A stretch of 34,624 bases of DNA from CAXSDR01 sp964236445 (GTDB lineage Bacteria; Actinomycetota; Actinomycetes; Motilibacterales; Motilibacteraceae), in contig CAXSDR010000030.1 in the NCBI GenBank assembly GCA_964236445.1, positions 1 through 34,624 of the forward strand, given 5' to 3'. The number at the start of each line of letters is the position of its first letter. Positions within the stretch are counted from its first letter, which is position 1. A model generated the notes under the pieces. That model saw nothing but the letters and a program-made list of their open reading frames with translations. It searched no databases and was not told the DNA's origin. Made by a program: the position numbers and the translations under genes. Positions 15,566 to 24,571 of the stretch are shown here, in pieces.

Positions 15566-18120
15566 CGGACAACCTCCGGCGTGAGAGCTGTGATGTCTGG
15601 CATGACAGGGATGGTGGCGCCGGCGATCATCACGGCACGCTCCTCGCTCGTGGCGGGCCGCACCTGACCGCGCTCCTCGACGAACACGATGTCGCGGTCC
15701 TGCTCTTCGGGCGCGTTGACGAACGAGACGAACCGCCGCAGCTTGTCGGGGTCGTCGAGCGCGTCCGCCCATTCGTCGGCATAGCCGGCGACGTGGCCCG
15801 CCATCGCCTCCTCGAGATCGGCGCAGATGCCGAGACTGTCGTTCACGATCACGTCGCGGAGGTGGTCGAGTCCGCCCTCCATCGCCTCTATCCAGGCGGC
15901 GGTGCGCTGCAGGCGGTCGGCGGTGCGTACGTAGTACATGAGGAAGCGGTCGAGATAGCGGACGAGGTCTTCGGTGGCCAGGTCTCCGGCGAGGAGCTGC
16001 GCATGGCGTGGCGTGAACCCGCCGTTGCCGCCGACGTAGAGATTCCAGCCATTCTCCGTGGCGATGATTCCGAAGTCCTTGCCACGTGCCTCGGCGCACT
16101 CGCGGGCGCAGCCGCTCACCCCGGACTTCAGCTTGTGCGGGGCGCGCAGACCGCGGTAGCGCAGCTCGAGATCGATAGCGAGCGCGACGGAATCCTGCAC
16201 GCCATAGCGGCACCAGGTCGAGCCGACGCACGACTTCACCGTGCGCAGGGCCTTGCCGTAGGCATGGCCGGACTCGAAGCCCGCGTCGACCAGTCGCCGC
16301 CAGATCTGCGGCAGCTGCTCGACGCGCGCACCGAACAGGTCGATGCGCTGGCCCCCGGTGATCTTGGTGTAGAGCCCGAAGTCGCGCGCCACCTCTCCGA
16401 TGACGATCAGGCCCTCGGGAGTGACCTCACCGCCGGCGATGCGCGGCACGACGCTGTAGGTGCCGTCCCGCTGGATGTTCGCGAGGAAGTGGTCGTTCGT
16501 GTCCTGCAGCGCGGCCTGCTCGCCAGCGAGGATGTGCCCGTTGCCCAGTGACGCGAGGATCGAGGCGATGACGGGCTTGCAGATATCGCAGCCGCGGCCG
16601 TTTCCGTGCTCGGCAACGAGCTGGGAGAACGTTCGGATCTCGCGCACCCGAACCACGTCGAACAGGTCGGCGCGGTTCATGGTCGGGAAGTGCTCGCACA
16701 GGCCACGGCTCTGCGTCACGCCCGCTTCGGCGAGCATCGTCTTGAGCAGGGGGATGCAGCTTCCACAGCCGGTGCCGGCGCGCGTGCACACCTTGAGCGA
16801 CGCCACATCGGCGCAACCCTGTTCATGAATCGCGGTTCTGATGGTGCCGGCCGAGACACCAGCGCACGAGCACACCTGGGCATCACCCGAGGGTCCCGCC
16901 AGGGCCGCGCCCGACGTGAGCAGCTCCTCGGGCGACGCCGGCAGCGGTCGCCCGACGGCGCCGCGCAGGCCGAGATATGCCGAGGCGTCACCGACGAGGA
17001 TGCCGCCGAGCAACGTCTGGGCGTCGTCGGTGACGACGAGCTTCTTGTAGGTGCCGGCAACCGGGTCGGCGTGCACGACCTCGAGTGCGCCGGGCGTGGT
17101 GGCGTGGGCGTCGCCGAAGCTCGCGACGTCGACGCCCAGGAGCTTGAGCTTCGTGGCGAGATCGGCACCGGGGAACAGGGCACCGCTGTCACCCGTCAGC
17201 TGGGCGGCCACGACCTCGGCCATCGCGTAGCCGGGAGCGACCAGCCCGAGCACCATGCCGTCGATGCACGCGACCTCTCCGACCGCCCAGATCGCGGGGT
17301 CCGTCGTGCGGCAGGTCGAGTCGACGACGACCCCACCGCGCGCTCCGATGTCGAGCCCGGCCGCTCGGGCCAGGTCGTCTCGTGGACGTACGCCTGCGGC
17401 GAAGACCACCAGCTCGGCGTCGAGGTGCTCACCGCTGGTGAGCTCCATCTGGGCGACCATGCCGTCGGCCCCCGGGTGCAGGGCCTTGCTCGCTGCGCCG
17501 GTGTGCACCGCAACACCGAGACCCTCGATGTGGCGGCGCAGGACGGCGCCGCCCCCCTCGTCGATCTGGATCGGCATGAGGCGCGGCGCGAACTCCACGA
17601 CCGACGTCTGTAGACCGAGTTGGAGCAGCGCGTAGGCGGCCTCGAGCCCGAGCAGGCCGCCACCGACGACGACACCGTGGCGTCGCCCCTTGGCGTGCGC
17701 GGTCATCGCCTCGAGGTCGTCGATCGTGCGATAGACGAACGTGCCCGGCAGATCCTTGCCCTCGACGGGCGGCACGAAGGCGTAGGAACCCGTCGCGAGC
17801 ACCAGCGCGTCGTAGGACAGCACGGCACCCGACGACGTGTGCACCGTGCGGGCGTCACGGTCGATCTCTGTCGCTGACTCGCCGACCCGCAGAGTCAGCG
17901 CGTCGTCCTCGTAGAACCCCTGCGGGACAAGGCTCAGGTCGTCATCTGTGGCGCCGGTGAACCAGGAAGAGAGCGCAACCCTGTCGTACGCCGGCCGCGA
18001 CTCCTCGCACAGCACGGTGACATGCCACGAGCGGTCGGGGTCGCCCGCGCGTACGGCTTCGACGAATCGCTGGCCGACCATGCCGTTGCCGACGACGACG
18101 AGCTTCTGGGTCCCGCTCAC
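15562..18120 (-). CDS. nirB: NAD(P)H-dependent assimilatory nitrite reductase large subunit NirB
   Basis: Siroheme enzyme of 852 residues that reduces nitrite to ammonium with six electrons from NADH. In order it has a FAD/NAD(P) oxidoreductase (VVVGNGMVGQRFVEAV, GGGLLGLEAAYAL), a BFD-like [2Fe-2S] domain (VCSCAGVS with TGCGSC), a second small cysteine pair (GCDICKP), and the sulfite/nitrite reductase domains. In the latter, SCVGSTWCRYG and SGCARECAEA carry the four cysteines for the [4Fe-4S] cluster and siroheme. GGAGG lies eight bases before GTG 18120, which overlaps the preceding stop by four bases. Length and order are standard. Confidence 0.97.
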   Translation of the reverse strand: MSGTQKLVVVGNGMVGQRFVEAVRAGDPDRSWHVTVLCEESRPAYDRVALSSWFTGATDDDLSLVPQGFYEDDALTLRVGESATEIDRDARTVHTSSGAVLSYDALVLATGSYAFVPPVEGKDLPGTFVYRTIDDLEAMTAHAKGRRHGVVVGGGLLGLEAAYALLQLGLQTSVVEFAPRLMPIQIDEGGGAVLRRHIEGLGVAVHTGAASKALHPGADGMVAQMELTSGEHLDAELVVFAAGVRPRDDLARAAGLDIGARGGVVVDSTCRTTDPAIWAVGEVACIDGMVLGLVAPGYAMAEVVAAQLTGDSGALFPGADLATKLKLLGVDVASFGDAHATTPGALEVVHADPVAGTYKKLVVTDDAQTLLGGILVGDASAYLGLRGAVGRPLPASPEELLTSGAALAGPSGDAQVCSCAGVSAGTIRTAIHEQGCADVASLKVCTRAGTGCGSCIPLLKTMLAEAGVTQSRGLCEHFPTMNRADLFDVVRVREIRTFSQLVAEHGNGRGCDICKPVIASILASLGNGHILAGEQAALQDTNDHFLANIQRDGTYSVVPRIAGGEVTPEGLIVIGEVARDFGLYTKITGGQRIDLFGARVEQLPQIWRRLVDAGFESGHAYGKALRTVKSCVGSTWCRYGVQDSVALAIDLELRYRGLRAPHKLKSGVSGCARECAEARGKDFGIIATENGWNLYVGGNGGFTPRHAQLLAGDLATEDLVRYLDRFLMYYVRTADRLQRTAAWIEAMEGGLDHLRDVIVNDSLGICADLEEAMAGHVAGYADEWADALDDPDKLRRFVSFVNAPEEQDRDIVFVEERGQVRPATSEERAVMIAGATIPVMPDITALTPEVVR

Positions 18121-19664
18121 GCGAGCACCTCCACGGGGGATTGTCGCGAGGCGACAGGGGTGGTCAGGACGTCATCAGGGGCCTCGCGACTGGCGCGAAC
18201 CATGACGACGGGGTCGGCAGCGGCGAGCCACGCGACGATGCCGTCCACGGCGCTGGCACAGCCGCCGCATCCGGTGGTCGCGCGTGTCTCCTTGGCGATG
18301 TCACCGGTGCTGCGCGCCCCCTTCAGGAAGCACGCGGTGATGGCGCCCTTCGTGACGCCGTTGCAACGGCAGACCGTGGCGCGGTCGGGGATGTGGGCCG
18401 GGTCGTCGACCTCTTCGACTGCGCCCGCACGGCGCATGCCCGTGAACAGCAGCGGGAGCGGATCCTCGGGAAGCGGCGTCTGCCGGTCGAAGTGCTGCGT
18501 CAGCGAGCCTGCAGTCGTCGTGTCACCGATGAGAACGGCACCGACCAGACGACCGTCGCGCAGCACGAGCTTCTTGTAGGTGCGTCGCGCTAGATCACTG
18601 AACTGCACGACATGCGTGCCAGCCGGCGCCGAATCTTCCTCCACGTCGCCCTCGCCCATCGCGGCCAGCTCGATGCCCTTGGCCTTGAGACGCGTGACGA
18701 GTCGTGAACCGCGGTAGCGCGCGCTGGTGTCGCTGCCTGTGATGACATCGGCCGCGACGCTGGCCTGCTCCCAGGCGGGAGCGACGAGTCCGTAGACCGT
18801 GCCTTCGTGTTGTGAGCACTCACCGATCGCGAACACGGCGCGGTCGCTGACAGTGCGCATGCAGTCGTCGACCACCACGCCCTGGTCCACAGTGAGCCCG
18901 GCACTACGGGCGAGCGCCGTCTCCGCGCGTACGCCGCAGGAGACGACGAGGACGTCGGCGGCGATGGTCGTACCGTCATCGAGAACGACACCATCGACGC
19001 GGTCATCTCCCGTGACACCCGTCGTGCGGGCACCGGTGCGGATCGTGATGCCGAGGTCGGTCAGTGACGCCGCGAGCACGCGCGCACCGCGCAGATCGAG
19101 CTGGCGGTCCATGAGGTGTGTCGACCGGTGAAGCACCTCGACCTGCAGACCACGAGCCGCCAGCCCGCGCGCTGCCTCGAGGCCGAGCAACCCGCCTCCC
19201 AGGATGACCGCGCGTCGCGCTCCGTGGGCGGCGGCCAGGATGGCGCGGCAGTCATCGAGCGTGCGGAAGGCGACCGCACCAGGAATCAGGCCACCGGCAC
19301 CGCCCTCACGGGTGAGACCGTCGATGGGTGGCACCCAGGCGCGCGACCCGGTCGCAAGAACGAGTGTGTCGTAGGTGGTGCGCGTGCCGTCGTCACAGAT
19401 GACCTGCTTGGCGTCGCGGTCGATGCCTGTGACCATGACGCCCGCGCGTATCTCGTAGCCGGCGCCCCGCGGTTCACGCGGGCCGAGCCGAATCGTCGAT
19501 GGATCGGTCGTGCCTGCAAGCACGGACGACAGCAGCACTCGGTTGTAGGCACCCGAGGCCTCGGCGCCGAAGATCGTGAGCTCGGCATCGGTGCGACGCT
19601 GACGAACCTCGTCGACGAACCGTGCGCCGGCCATGCCATAGCCGATGACAGCGATGCGCTTCAT
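18117..19664 (-). CDS. Nitrate reductase electron-transfer subunit (FAD / [2Fe-2S])
   Basis: A 515-residue flavoprotein, paralogous to the N-terminal half of NirB. It has VIGYGMAGARFVDEV at the start for FAD, ILGGGLLGLEAARGL for NAD(P)H, and a C-terminal BFD-like cluster domain (VCRCNGVTKGAIT and TTGCGGC). Between NasA and NirB it most likely passes electrons from NADH to the molybdenum subunit, like Klebsiella NasC or Bacillus NasB. The start is ATG 19664 with GGGAGGTT upstream and a four-base overlap with nasA. The last 30 residues after the cluster have no clear domain. Confidence 0.9.
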   Translation of the reverse strand: MKRIAVIGYGMAGARFVDEVRQRRTDAELTIFGAEASGAYNRVLLSSVLAGTTDPSTIRLGPREPRGAGYEIRAGVMVTGIDRDAKQVICDDGTRTTYDTLVLATGSRAWVPPIDGLTREGGAGGLIPGAVAFRTLDDCRAILAAAHGARRAVILGGGLLGLEAARGLAARGLQVEVLHRSTHLMDRQLDLRGARVLAASLTDLGITIRTGARTTGVTGDDRVDGVVLDDGTTIAADVLVVSCGVRAETALARSAGLTVDQGVVVDDCMRTVSDRAVFAIGECSQHEGTVYGLVAPAWEQASVAADVITGSDTSARYRGSRLVTRLKAKGIELAAMGEGDVEEDSAPAGTHVVQFSDLARRTYKKLVLRDGRLVGAVLIGDTTTAGSLTQHFDRQTPLPEDPLPLLFTGMRRAGAVEEVDDPAHIPDRATVCRCNGVTKGAITACFLKGARSTGDIAKETRATTGCGGCASAVDGIVAWLAAADPVVMVRASREAPDDVLTTPVASRQSPVEVLA

Positions 19665-21739
19665 GCGGCAACCTCCCCGTCAGCAGCGCGTTCGACGCGG
19701 ACAGCGCAGACCTTGAATTCAGGCATTCGAGAGAGGGGATCCAATGCGTCGTTGGTGAGGCTGTTGGCGCGGCCTGCGCCGCCCCAGTGGAAGGGCATGA
19801 ACACGGTGTCGCTGCGGATGTCCTCGGTGACCCTCGCGCGGGCTGTCGCCTCGCCCCGTCGGCTCGTGAGACGGACGACGTCACCTTCGGCGATGCCCAG
19901 GCTGTCGGCGAGATCGGGGTGCAGCTCGACGAACGACTCGCGTACGGCGTCGCGCAGCGCCGGCACCCGACGGGTCTGTGCGCCCGACTGGTAGTGCTGG
20001 AGAACGCGACCCGTCGTGAGGTAGGTCGGGAACTCGCCATCGACGTCTTCAGCAGGCGGCCGGTTCTCGACAGCGACGAACGCGGCTCGTCCGTCGGGCG
20101 TAGCGAACGCGTCGAGGAACATTCTCGGCGTTCCCGGTGAGTCGAGCGAGGGACACGGCCAGAACACGCCTCCCTCGGCTGCGATGCGCTCGTAGGTGAT
20201 GCCGGCATAGTCGGCCACACCACCGGCACTCGCACGCCGCAGCTCGTCGAAGACCTCGCGCGGCTCACGCGAGATCGGCGACGGTGAGCCGAGACGCACG
20301 GACAGCTCGGACAGGATCTCGAGGTCTGTTCGGACCCCGGTGGGCGGATCGAGCGCCTTGTTGCGCAGAATGACCCGGCCCTCGAGGTTCGTCATCGTGC
20401 CGCTCTCCTCCGCCCACTGCGCCGAGGGGAGGACCACATCGGCGCGTTCCGCCGTCTCGGACATCACGAGATCGGAGACGACGAGGAAGTCGAGGGCGTC
20501 GAGCTGCGCAGTCACCCTGCGCGCGTTGGGCGCCGACACGACCACGTTGGAACCCATCAGCAGCAGGGCTTTCGGGCCCTCGTCGGTGCCGAGCGAGAGC
20601 AACAGCTCCTGCGCCGACCTGCCTGCGCAGGGAAGCGACTCAGGCGCGACTCCCCAGACCCCGGCGACGTGGGCGCGAGCCGCCGGATCGTCGATCTTGC
20701 GGTAGCCCGGCAGCTGGTCCGCCTTCTGCCCGTGCTCGCGACCACCCTGTCCGTTGCCTTGACCCGTGAGAGTGCCGTAGCCGGATCCAGCGGTGCCCGG
20801 GAGCCCTAGAGCGAGCGCGAGATTGATGAACGCCGTCACCGTGTCGGTGCCCTTGGCGTGCTGCTCGGCACCGCGTCCGGTCAGGACGATGGCGCGCTCG
20901 GCAGAGGCGAGCAGGTCGACGGCTTCGCGCATGGCCACGGCGGCGACGCCGGTCATGCGCTCGACGCGTTCGGGCCAGTAGCCGGCGACCGAACGCGCCA
21001 CGTCGTCGAAGCCGCTGGTGCGCGCTGCGATGTAGTCGTGGTCGAGCAGGCCCTCGGTCAGCGCGATGTGCAGCATGCCGTTCGCCAGCGCGAGGTCGCT
21101 GCCAGGTGTCGGCTGCAGGTGCAGCTTGGCGCGAAGCGCGGTGTCGGTGACGCGAGGGTCGATGACGATGAGCGCGGGAACGCCCGCCAGGTGCTGCACG
21201 AAAGGCGGCATCGTCTCGGCGCTGTTGCCGCCGACGAGCAGGACGGCGTCGGCCTCGCGCAGATCATCGATGGGAAACGGCATCCCGCGGTCGAGACCGA
21301 AGGCGCGGTTGCCTGCCGCAGCAGCTGATGACATGCAGAAGCGGCCGTTGTAGTCGATATTGGCCGTCCCCAGCGCGACCCGCGCGAACTTGCCGAGCGC
21401 GTACGCCTTCTCGTTGGTGAGCCCGCCGCCTCCGAAGACTGCGACCGCGTCGGCGCCATGGGCGCGGCGGATGCCGCTGAACCGGGTGGCGATCAGGCAG
21501 AGCGCGTCGTCCCAGGATGCCGGCGTGAGCGGATCGGCGCGTGAGCGGCGTACGAGCGGGGTGGCGAGGCGTTCAGGTGAGGTCAGCAGATCTGCCGAGG
21601 TCCAGCCCTTGTGACACAGGCCACCGCGGTTCGTCGGGAAGTCCCGGCCCTCGACGGTGACCGTTCCGGTGATGGACGGCACGAGCGACATGGCGCACTG
21701 GAGTGCGCAGTAGGGGCAGTGGGTCGCTGTCGCAGGCAC
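19661..21739 (-). CDS. nasA: Assimilatory nitrate reductase catalytic subunit (molybdopterin)
   Basis: Reduces nitrate to nitrite in the cytosol with Mo-bis-MGD and one [4Fe-4S] cluster. The cluster motif is CPYCALQC, then a fourth Cys in LCHKG. The likely Mo ligand is Cys in GRFCMSSAAAAGNRAFG. GHGQKADQLPGY-like text, DVVLPSAQWAEESGTMTNLEGR and the C-terminal FMPFHWGG region are typical of the family. The frame is open to ATG 21868, but a TATATT (21843-21848) suggests transcription starts inside that extension, so I choose GTG 21739 (692 residues). GTG 21742 is adjacent. First gene of the operon. Confidence 0.93.
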   Translation of the reverse strand: MPATATHCPYCALQCAMSLVPSITGTVTVEGRDFPTNRGGLCHKGWTSADLLTSPERLATPLVRRSRADPLTPASWDDALCLIATRFSGIRRAHGADAVAVFGGGGLTNEKAYALGKFARVALGTANIDYNGRFCMSSAAAAGNRAFGLDRGMPFPIDDLREADAVLLVGGNSAETMPPFVQHLAGVPALIVIDPRVTDTALRAKLHLQPTPGSDLALANGMLHIALTEGLLDHDYIAARTSGFDDVARSVAGYWPERVERMTGVAAVAMREAVDLLASAERAIVLTGRGAEQHAKGTDTVTAFINLALALGLPGTAGSGYGTLTGQGNGQGGREHGQKADQLPGYRKIDDPAARAHVAGVWGVAPESLPCAGRSAQELLLSLGTDEGPKALLLMGSNVVVSAPNARRVTAQLDALDFLVVSDLVMSETAERADVVLPSAQWAEESGTMTNLEGRVILRNKALDPPTGVRTDLEILSELSVRLGSPSPISREPREVFDELRRASAGGVADYAGITYERIAAEGGVFWPCPSLDSPGTPRMFLDAFATPDGRAAFVAVENRPPAEDVDGEFPTYLTTGRVLQHYQSGAQTRRVPALRDAVRESFVELHPDLADSLGIAEGDVVRLTSRRGEATARARVTEDIRSDTVFMPFHWGGAGRANSLTNDALDPLSRMPEFKVCAVRVERAADGEVAA

Positions 21740-21842
21740 CACTCGACAGTGCGCGGGGCAGGTGTCCGACAGGGGTCCGGCGTGTTTCGTCGGTGCTAAG
21801 TGGGTCTCATTCGGCCAGGTCAGCGGGTGTGAGAAGGGCGCA

Positions 21843-21848
21843 AATATA
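21843..21848 (-). promoter_or_regulatory. Predicted -10 of the nitrate operon
   Basis: TATATT on the minus strand, in a locally AT-rich spot, is the best -10 in front of nasA, with a start point near 21836 and a leader of about 95 bases. No convincing -35 lies at 16-18 bases, which suits an activator-dependent promoter such as one served by GlnR and NnaR. Confidence 0.4.
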
Positions 21849-21955
21849 GACCCGACCAACATGATCACTTGAGCACCCGAATCAGCTTCAGCCTGACTAG
21901 GACTCTTCGCGCCGCGTGTGCTCCCAGCTAGCCGCGCACCGGGCGTGGCGTGGTG

Positions 21956-22747
21956 TCAGCGTTCGAAGAGGTCGCTGATGCAGATGTCGCCGAGTTGATC
22001 GCTGTTCGGCGTCTCCAGGCGCTGGCGCGATGTGCCGTCGACACTGACTACGACGCAGGTGCCGTCGCCTCGCGACAGGATGCGTGATCCGTTGACTGCT
22101 CGGCTTACCGGTCCGTCGTTGGGGTCCTCTTCGGGCGCTGGTTCACCGGCGAGGGCGACCAGTTGCCAGGTGTCCTGGTTGAGGACTGACAGCCCGTGCC
22201 GGGTCCATGAGGTGCGGCCTCCAGGTAGGAGCAGGGTCATCCAGGCTGGTTCGCAGCGTGGTGTTCCGTCGATGTCGAGCACGGTGGTGACGCACTCGTC
22301 GTCGTCGACGGATCGGGTGCCGCCGTCACCGAGCCAGGTGACGGCGAGCGCGTCACCGTCCGGGCTCCAGGCAACGGAGCTCTCGAGGGAGTGGCCGCCT
22401 CTGGGGTCAACGAGGATGATCTGGTCGTCGGTGCCTCTGACTGAGCGCAGCGCGATTCTGACTCCACTGCCGCCCAAGTAGAGCAGGGCCAGGCGTTGTC
22501 CGTCCGGGGAGAAGCTGGCTGCTACGACGTCGCCGGGTGGGTCGGCCAGGGGAACCGGGTCGCCGTCTGGTAGGTCGATCAGCGCGAGGACGCCGAAGCG
22601 GAGATTCACGATGAGCACGCCGCCGTCGGGTGAGAGGTCGACGGGGCGCTGCTCCCAGGGCAGCTGCCCGAGAAGGTGGAAGCGCCCGTCGGGGTGTGAG
22701 CGCGCCGAGTTGCCACGGCTGGTTCGTCCCACAAGGTCATAGGCCAT
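21956..22747 (-). CDS. Cytosolic beta-propeller (WD40/TolB-like) protein
   Basis: A 263-residue protein with repeated SPDG turns (VDLSPDGGVLIV, ASFSPDGQRLALL, AWSPDGDALAVTW) typical of PD40/TolB-type propeller blades. There is no signal peptide or membrane helix, so it is predicted cytosolic, unlike TolB. At this length it holds perhaps five or six blades. The function is unknown. The start is ATG 22747 and no strong Shine-Dalgarno is seen. It lies upstream of nasA on the same strand but is separated by about 215 bases and the nas promoter, so it is not obviously part of that operon. Confidence 0.72.
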   Translation of the reverse strand: MAYDLVGRTSRGNSARSHPDGRFHLLGQLPWEQRPVDLSPDGGVLIVNLRFGVLALIDLPDGDPVPLADPPGDVVAASFSPDGQRLALLYLGGSGVRIALRSVRGTDDQIILVDPRGGHSLESSVAWSPDGDALAVTWLGDGGTRSVDDDECVTTVLDIDGTPRCEPAWMTLLLPGGRTSWTRHGLSVLNQDTWQLVALAGEPAPEEDPNDGPVSRAVNGSRILSRGDGTCVVVSVDGTSRQRLETPNSDQLGDICISDLFER

Positions 22748-22830
22748 GACACCGAGGATGCCCGTCGTGCCAGGCGCTGCCAGCAGGTTGGTCCAGATGG
22801 GTGGGGCTCAGGTTGGACACGACCGGATCC

Positions 22831-22848
22831 AGGACTTACTTAAGTCCT
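22831..22848. repeat. 18-bp palindrome in AT-rich spot
   Basis: AGGACTTACTTAAGTCCT has perfect 8-bp arms around CT. It lies between the propeller gene start and the transposase remnant. It could be an operator for the propeller gene or part of a decayed element end. Nothing in the sequence decides between these. Confidence 0.5.
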
Positions 22849-22927
22849 AGGCTCCCGTCTCACAACCAGCTCCCGGTGCGGGTCTCAACGCCAGCAAACC
22901 AGAGCCCCTACCGCCAGTGGTCCGCCG

Positions 22928-23104
22928 GTGCAGGCGCTGGACCGGACCCAGGCGTCGCTGCCGATGGTCAAGGGCCGCGCGGCGACGATTTACCTCGCCG
23001 CGCACAACGACGATCCGAAGCCCTTCATCTGGACCGCCACAGCCGAAGACATCCTCACCAAAGTCGCCCGCGGACGCGTCGCCCTCCAAGCCGCCAACCA
23101 TTAA
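22928..23104 (+). pseudogene. IS630-like transposase C-terminal remnant
   Basis: Reading to TAA 23102-23104 gives a tail with YLAAHNDDPKPFIWTATAED and then ILTKVARGRVALQAANH. The N-D-P-K-P-F-x-W-T-x-T-A-E-x-I pattern is the usual C-terminal end of IS630-family (DDE) transposases. The catalytic domain is missing. Only about 58 codons remain, and upstream of GTG 22928 the frame has no transposase-like text. I infer a truncated, inactive insertion-sequence relic. I could not identify terminal repeats. Confidence 0.7.
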
Positions 23105-23127
23105 CGAGACACACCACTAGGTCAGTC

Positions 23128-23152
23128 TTCGCCGGCTGTCGACAGCGCCGAA
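23128..23152. terminator. Hairpin in gap after transposase remnant
   Basis: A 12-bp perfect palindrome GCTGTCGACAGC (23135-23146) is flanked by partly pairing TTCG and CGAA, forming an imperfect hairpin. It lies between the transposase relic and the convergent membrane-protein gene, about 165 bases past the latter's stop. The rest of the 23105-23317 gap shows nothing I recognise. Confidence 0.3.
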
Positions 23153-23317
23153 ACAGAAGTGTCGACATCCCGTGTTTTATTGGCAACCGTTCGACCGCGG
23201 CTGTCAGTGAGAGGCCCTGCAGGTCACACGCTGAAATGGCTTGGAGAGTTTCCAGGAACCCTGCGAGGCGAGTTCGTCGATTGCGCACGCTCAGGCGAGT
23301 CCTGGCGGCTCGCGTGG

Positions 23318-24571
23318 TCAGCGCTGTGGTCGTGCGCCTCGCTCCATCTGCTCGAGGCTGTCGAGGCGCTGAAGTCGGACTCGCGCTTTGTCGAGTGCGG
23401 CCTGGGCGCTTCTGCATTGGAACTGCACGGCGAAGACGGCGGGGCCTCGACCGGATCGCTCCGCGATGGACAGCAGAAGTGCGGGTACGATCACCGCTCC
23501 CAGAAACGCAGCCAGGGGCGTCCATCCAGGGGCATGGCCGGCTTTGGGGGTGAGTGTCACTTGGACGGCAGTCAACCCGGCGATCGTGAAGAAGCAGTAC
23601 CGCTGGATGTGCCACGTCCAACGCAGACCCGGCTCGGTCGACAGTTTGATGGTCCAGGGGATGAGGGTGAACATCAGCAGGCTTGCCGTAAGCAGCATGA
23701 CGCCGATCGGGAGCCCCGCGTTGAGATGCCAACTACCACGAGCGTGCGATGTCTCTCCAACGCCGCCTAAAGCCGCAGCCGCGACGAGAGCAGTCACTGC
23801 TCCGGCAACCACGCCGATGAAGAGCACGGCCTTGACGGCGATGGCGGTCCTCGACGTGGGTGTCACCCTGTTCGCGATGACGTCCTGACGCTTTTGCGCT
23901 GAGGCGATCTTCCGGGCCAGTTCCCGCGCGATCATCGAGCGGTCGCGGACCCAAGACCTGGAGGCGGCACTCACCCACACTGCGAGCGCACCGCCCACAG
24001 CCAGCAGACTGGTTTGCGGCCAGGTGTCACGATCTGGATTGCCCAACTGAATCAGCGCTGCGGCAAGGGCGAAGACGGCTGCGAGCGAGCTCGCGTAGGA
24101 CGTTTGCTCCGCCCAGACGTACCCACCTATCCAATCTTCCGGTCCCTCGTGTACGTTGAAGCGCGGCGCGGTTGACACCGCGATGCTCAGCGCGGCCACC
24201 ACGGTGAGCAGTCCGAACACGATGACTGTGGTATCGGCGGGTGAGATGCCGCTGTAGAAGTCGGTGTGCGCCCACCACCCTTCGTCGCGGGTGCGTCGTC
24301 CATAGCCGATCGCGACCTCGAAACCCCCGGCTATGAACGCGGAGACGAAAGCACCGGCAAGGGCTGAGTCGCGGACCTTCTTGCGAACCGAAGCGGTGGC
24401 ATCCGCGAGGGCTTCGATGCCGTTGAGGTCGTGCGGGGAGTCCACTTCACCGGTCGCACGCAGCCGGTCAACGCCGCCTGTGTACGGCCTTTCGCTCCCA
24501 GGGGTACTGCGCTGATCCACCGGCAGCCGATGCAAGATCAGTAGCAGTGTCACAACACGCCAGGCAAACAT
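23318..24571 (-). CDS. Multi-pass membrane protein, unknown function
   Basis: I do not recognise this 417-residue protein. After a short hydrophobic N-terminus there is a hydrophilic stretch, then about seven or eight membrane helices. Clear ones are VIVFGLLTVVAALSIAV, SSLAAVFALAAALI, AVLFIGVVAGAVTALVAAAAL, GVMLLTASLLMFTLI, FFTIAGLTAVQVTL and LGAVIVPALLLSI. A charged cytosolic loop with RSMIARELARKIASAQKRQ splits the first and second helix groups. The C-terminus is a basic helix (AQAALDKARVRLQRLDSLEQMERGARPQR), possibly coiled coil. GGGAGG lies eight bases before ATG 24571, so the start is secure. It is isolated, next to an IS relic, suggesting an acquired gene. Confidence 0.75.
   Translation of the reverse strand: MFAWRVVTLLLILHRLPVDQRSTPGSERPYTGGVDRLRATGEVDSPHDLNGIEALADATASVRKKVRDSALAGAFVSAFIAGGFEVAIGYGRRTRDEGWWAHTDFYSGISPADTTVIVFGLLTVVAALSIAVSTAPRFNVHEGPEDWIGGYVWAEQTSYASSLAAVFALAAALIQLGNPDRDTWPQTSLLAVGGALAVWVSAASRSWVRDRSMIARELARKIASAQKRQDVIANRVTPTSRTAIAVKAVLFIGVVAGAVTALVAAAALGGVGETSHARGSWHLNAGLPIGVMLLTASLLMFTLIPWTIKLSTEPGLRWTWHIQRYCFFTIAGLTAVQVTLTPKAGHAPGWTPLAAFLGAVIVPALLLSIAERSGRGPAVFAVQFQCRSAQAALDKARVRLQRLDSLEQMERGARPQR

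Noticed and set aside
15566..16231. Long upstream extension of nirD
   Set aside because: It is an out-of-frame read of nirB. The ATG at 15565 has a ribosome site and the 131-residue product matches NirD.
21784..21800. GlnR-like site (TTAGC-N6-GAAAC) in front of nasA
   Set aside because: It matches the consensus only partly and lies downstream of the predicted transcript start. I cannot support it without a motif scan.
22801..23553. Plus-strand 250-codon frame over the transposase relic
   Set aside because: It is Arg/Pro-rich and in a different frame from the IS630-like tail, and it overlaps the membrane-protein gene.
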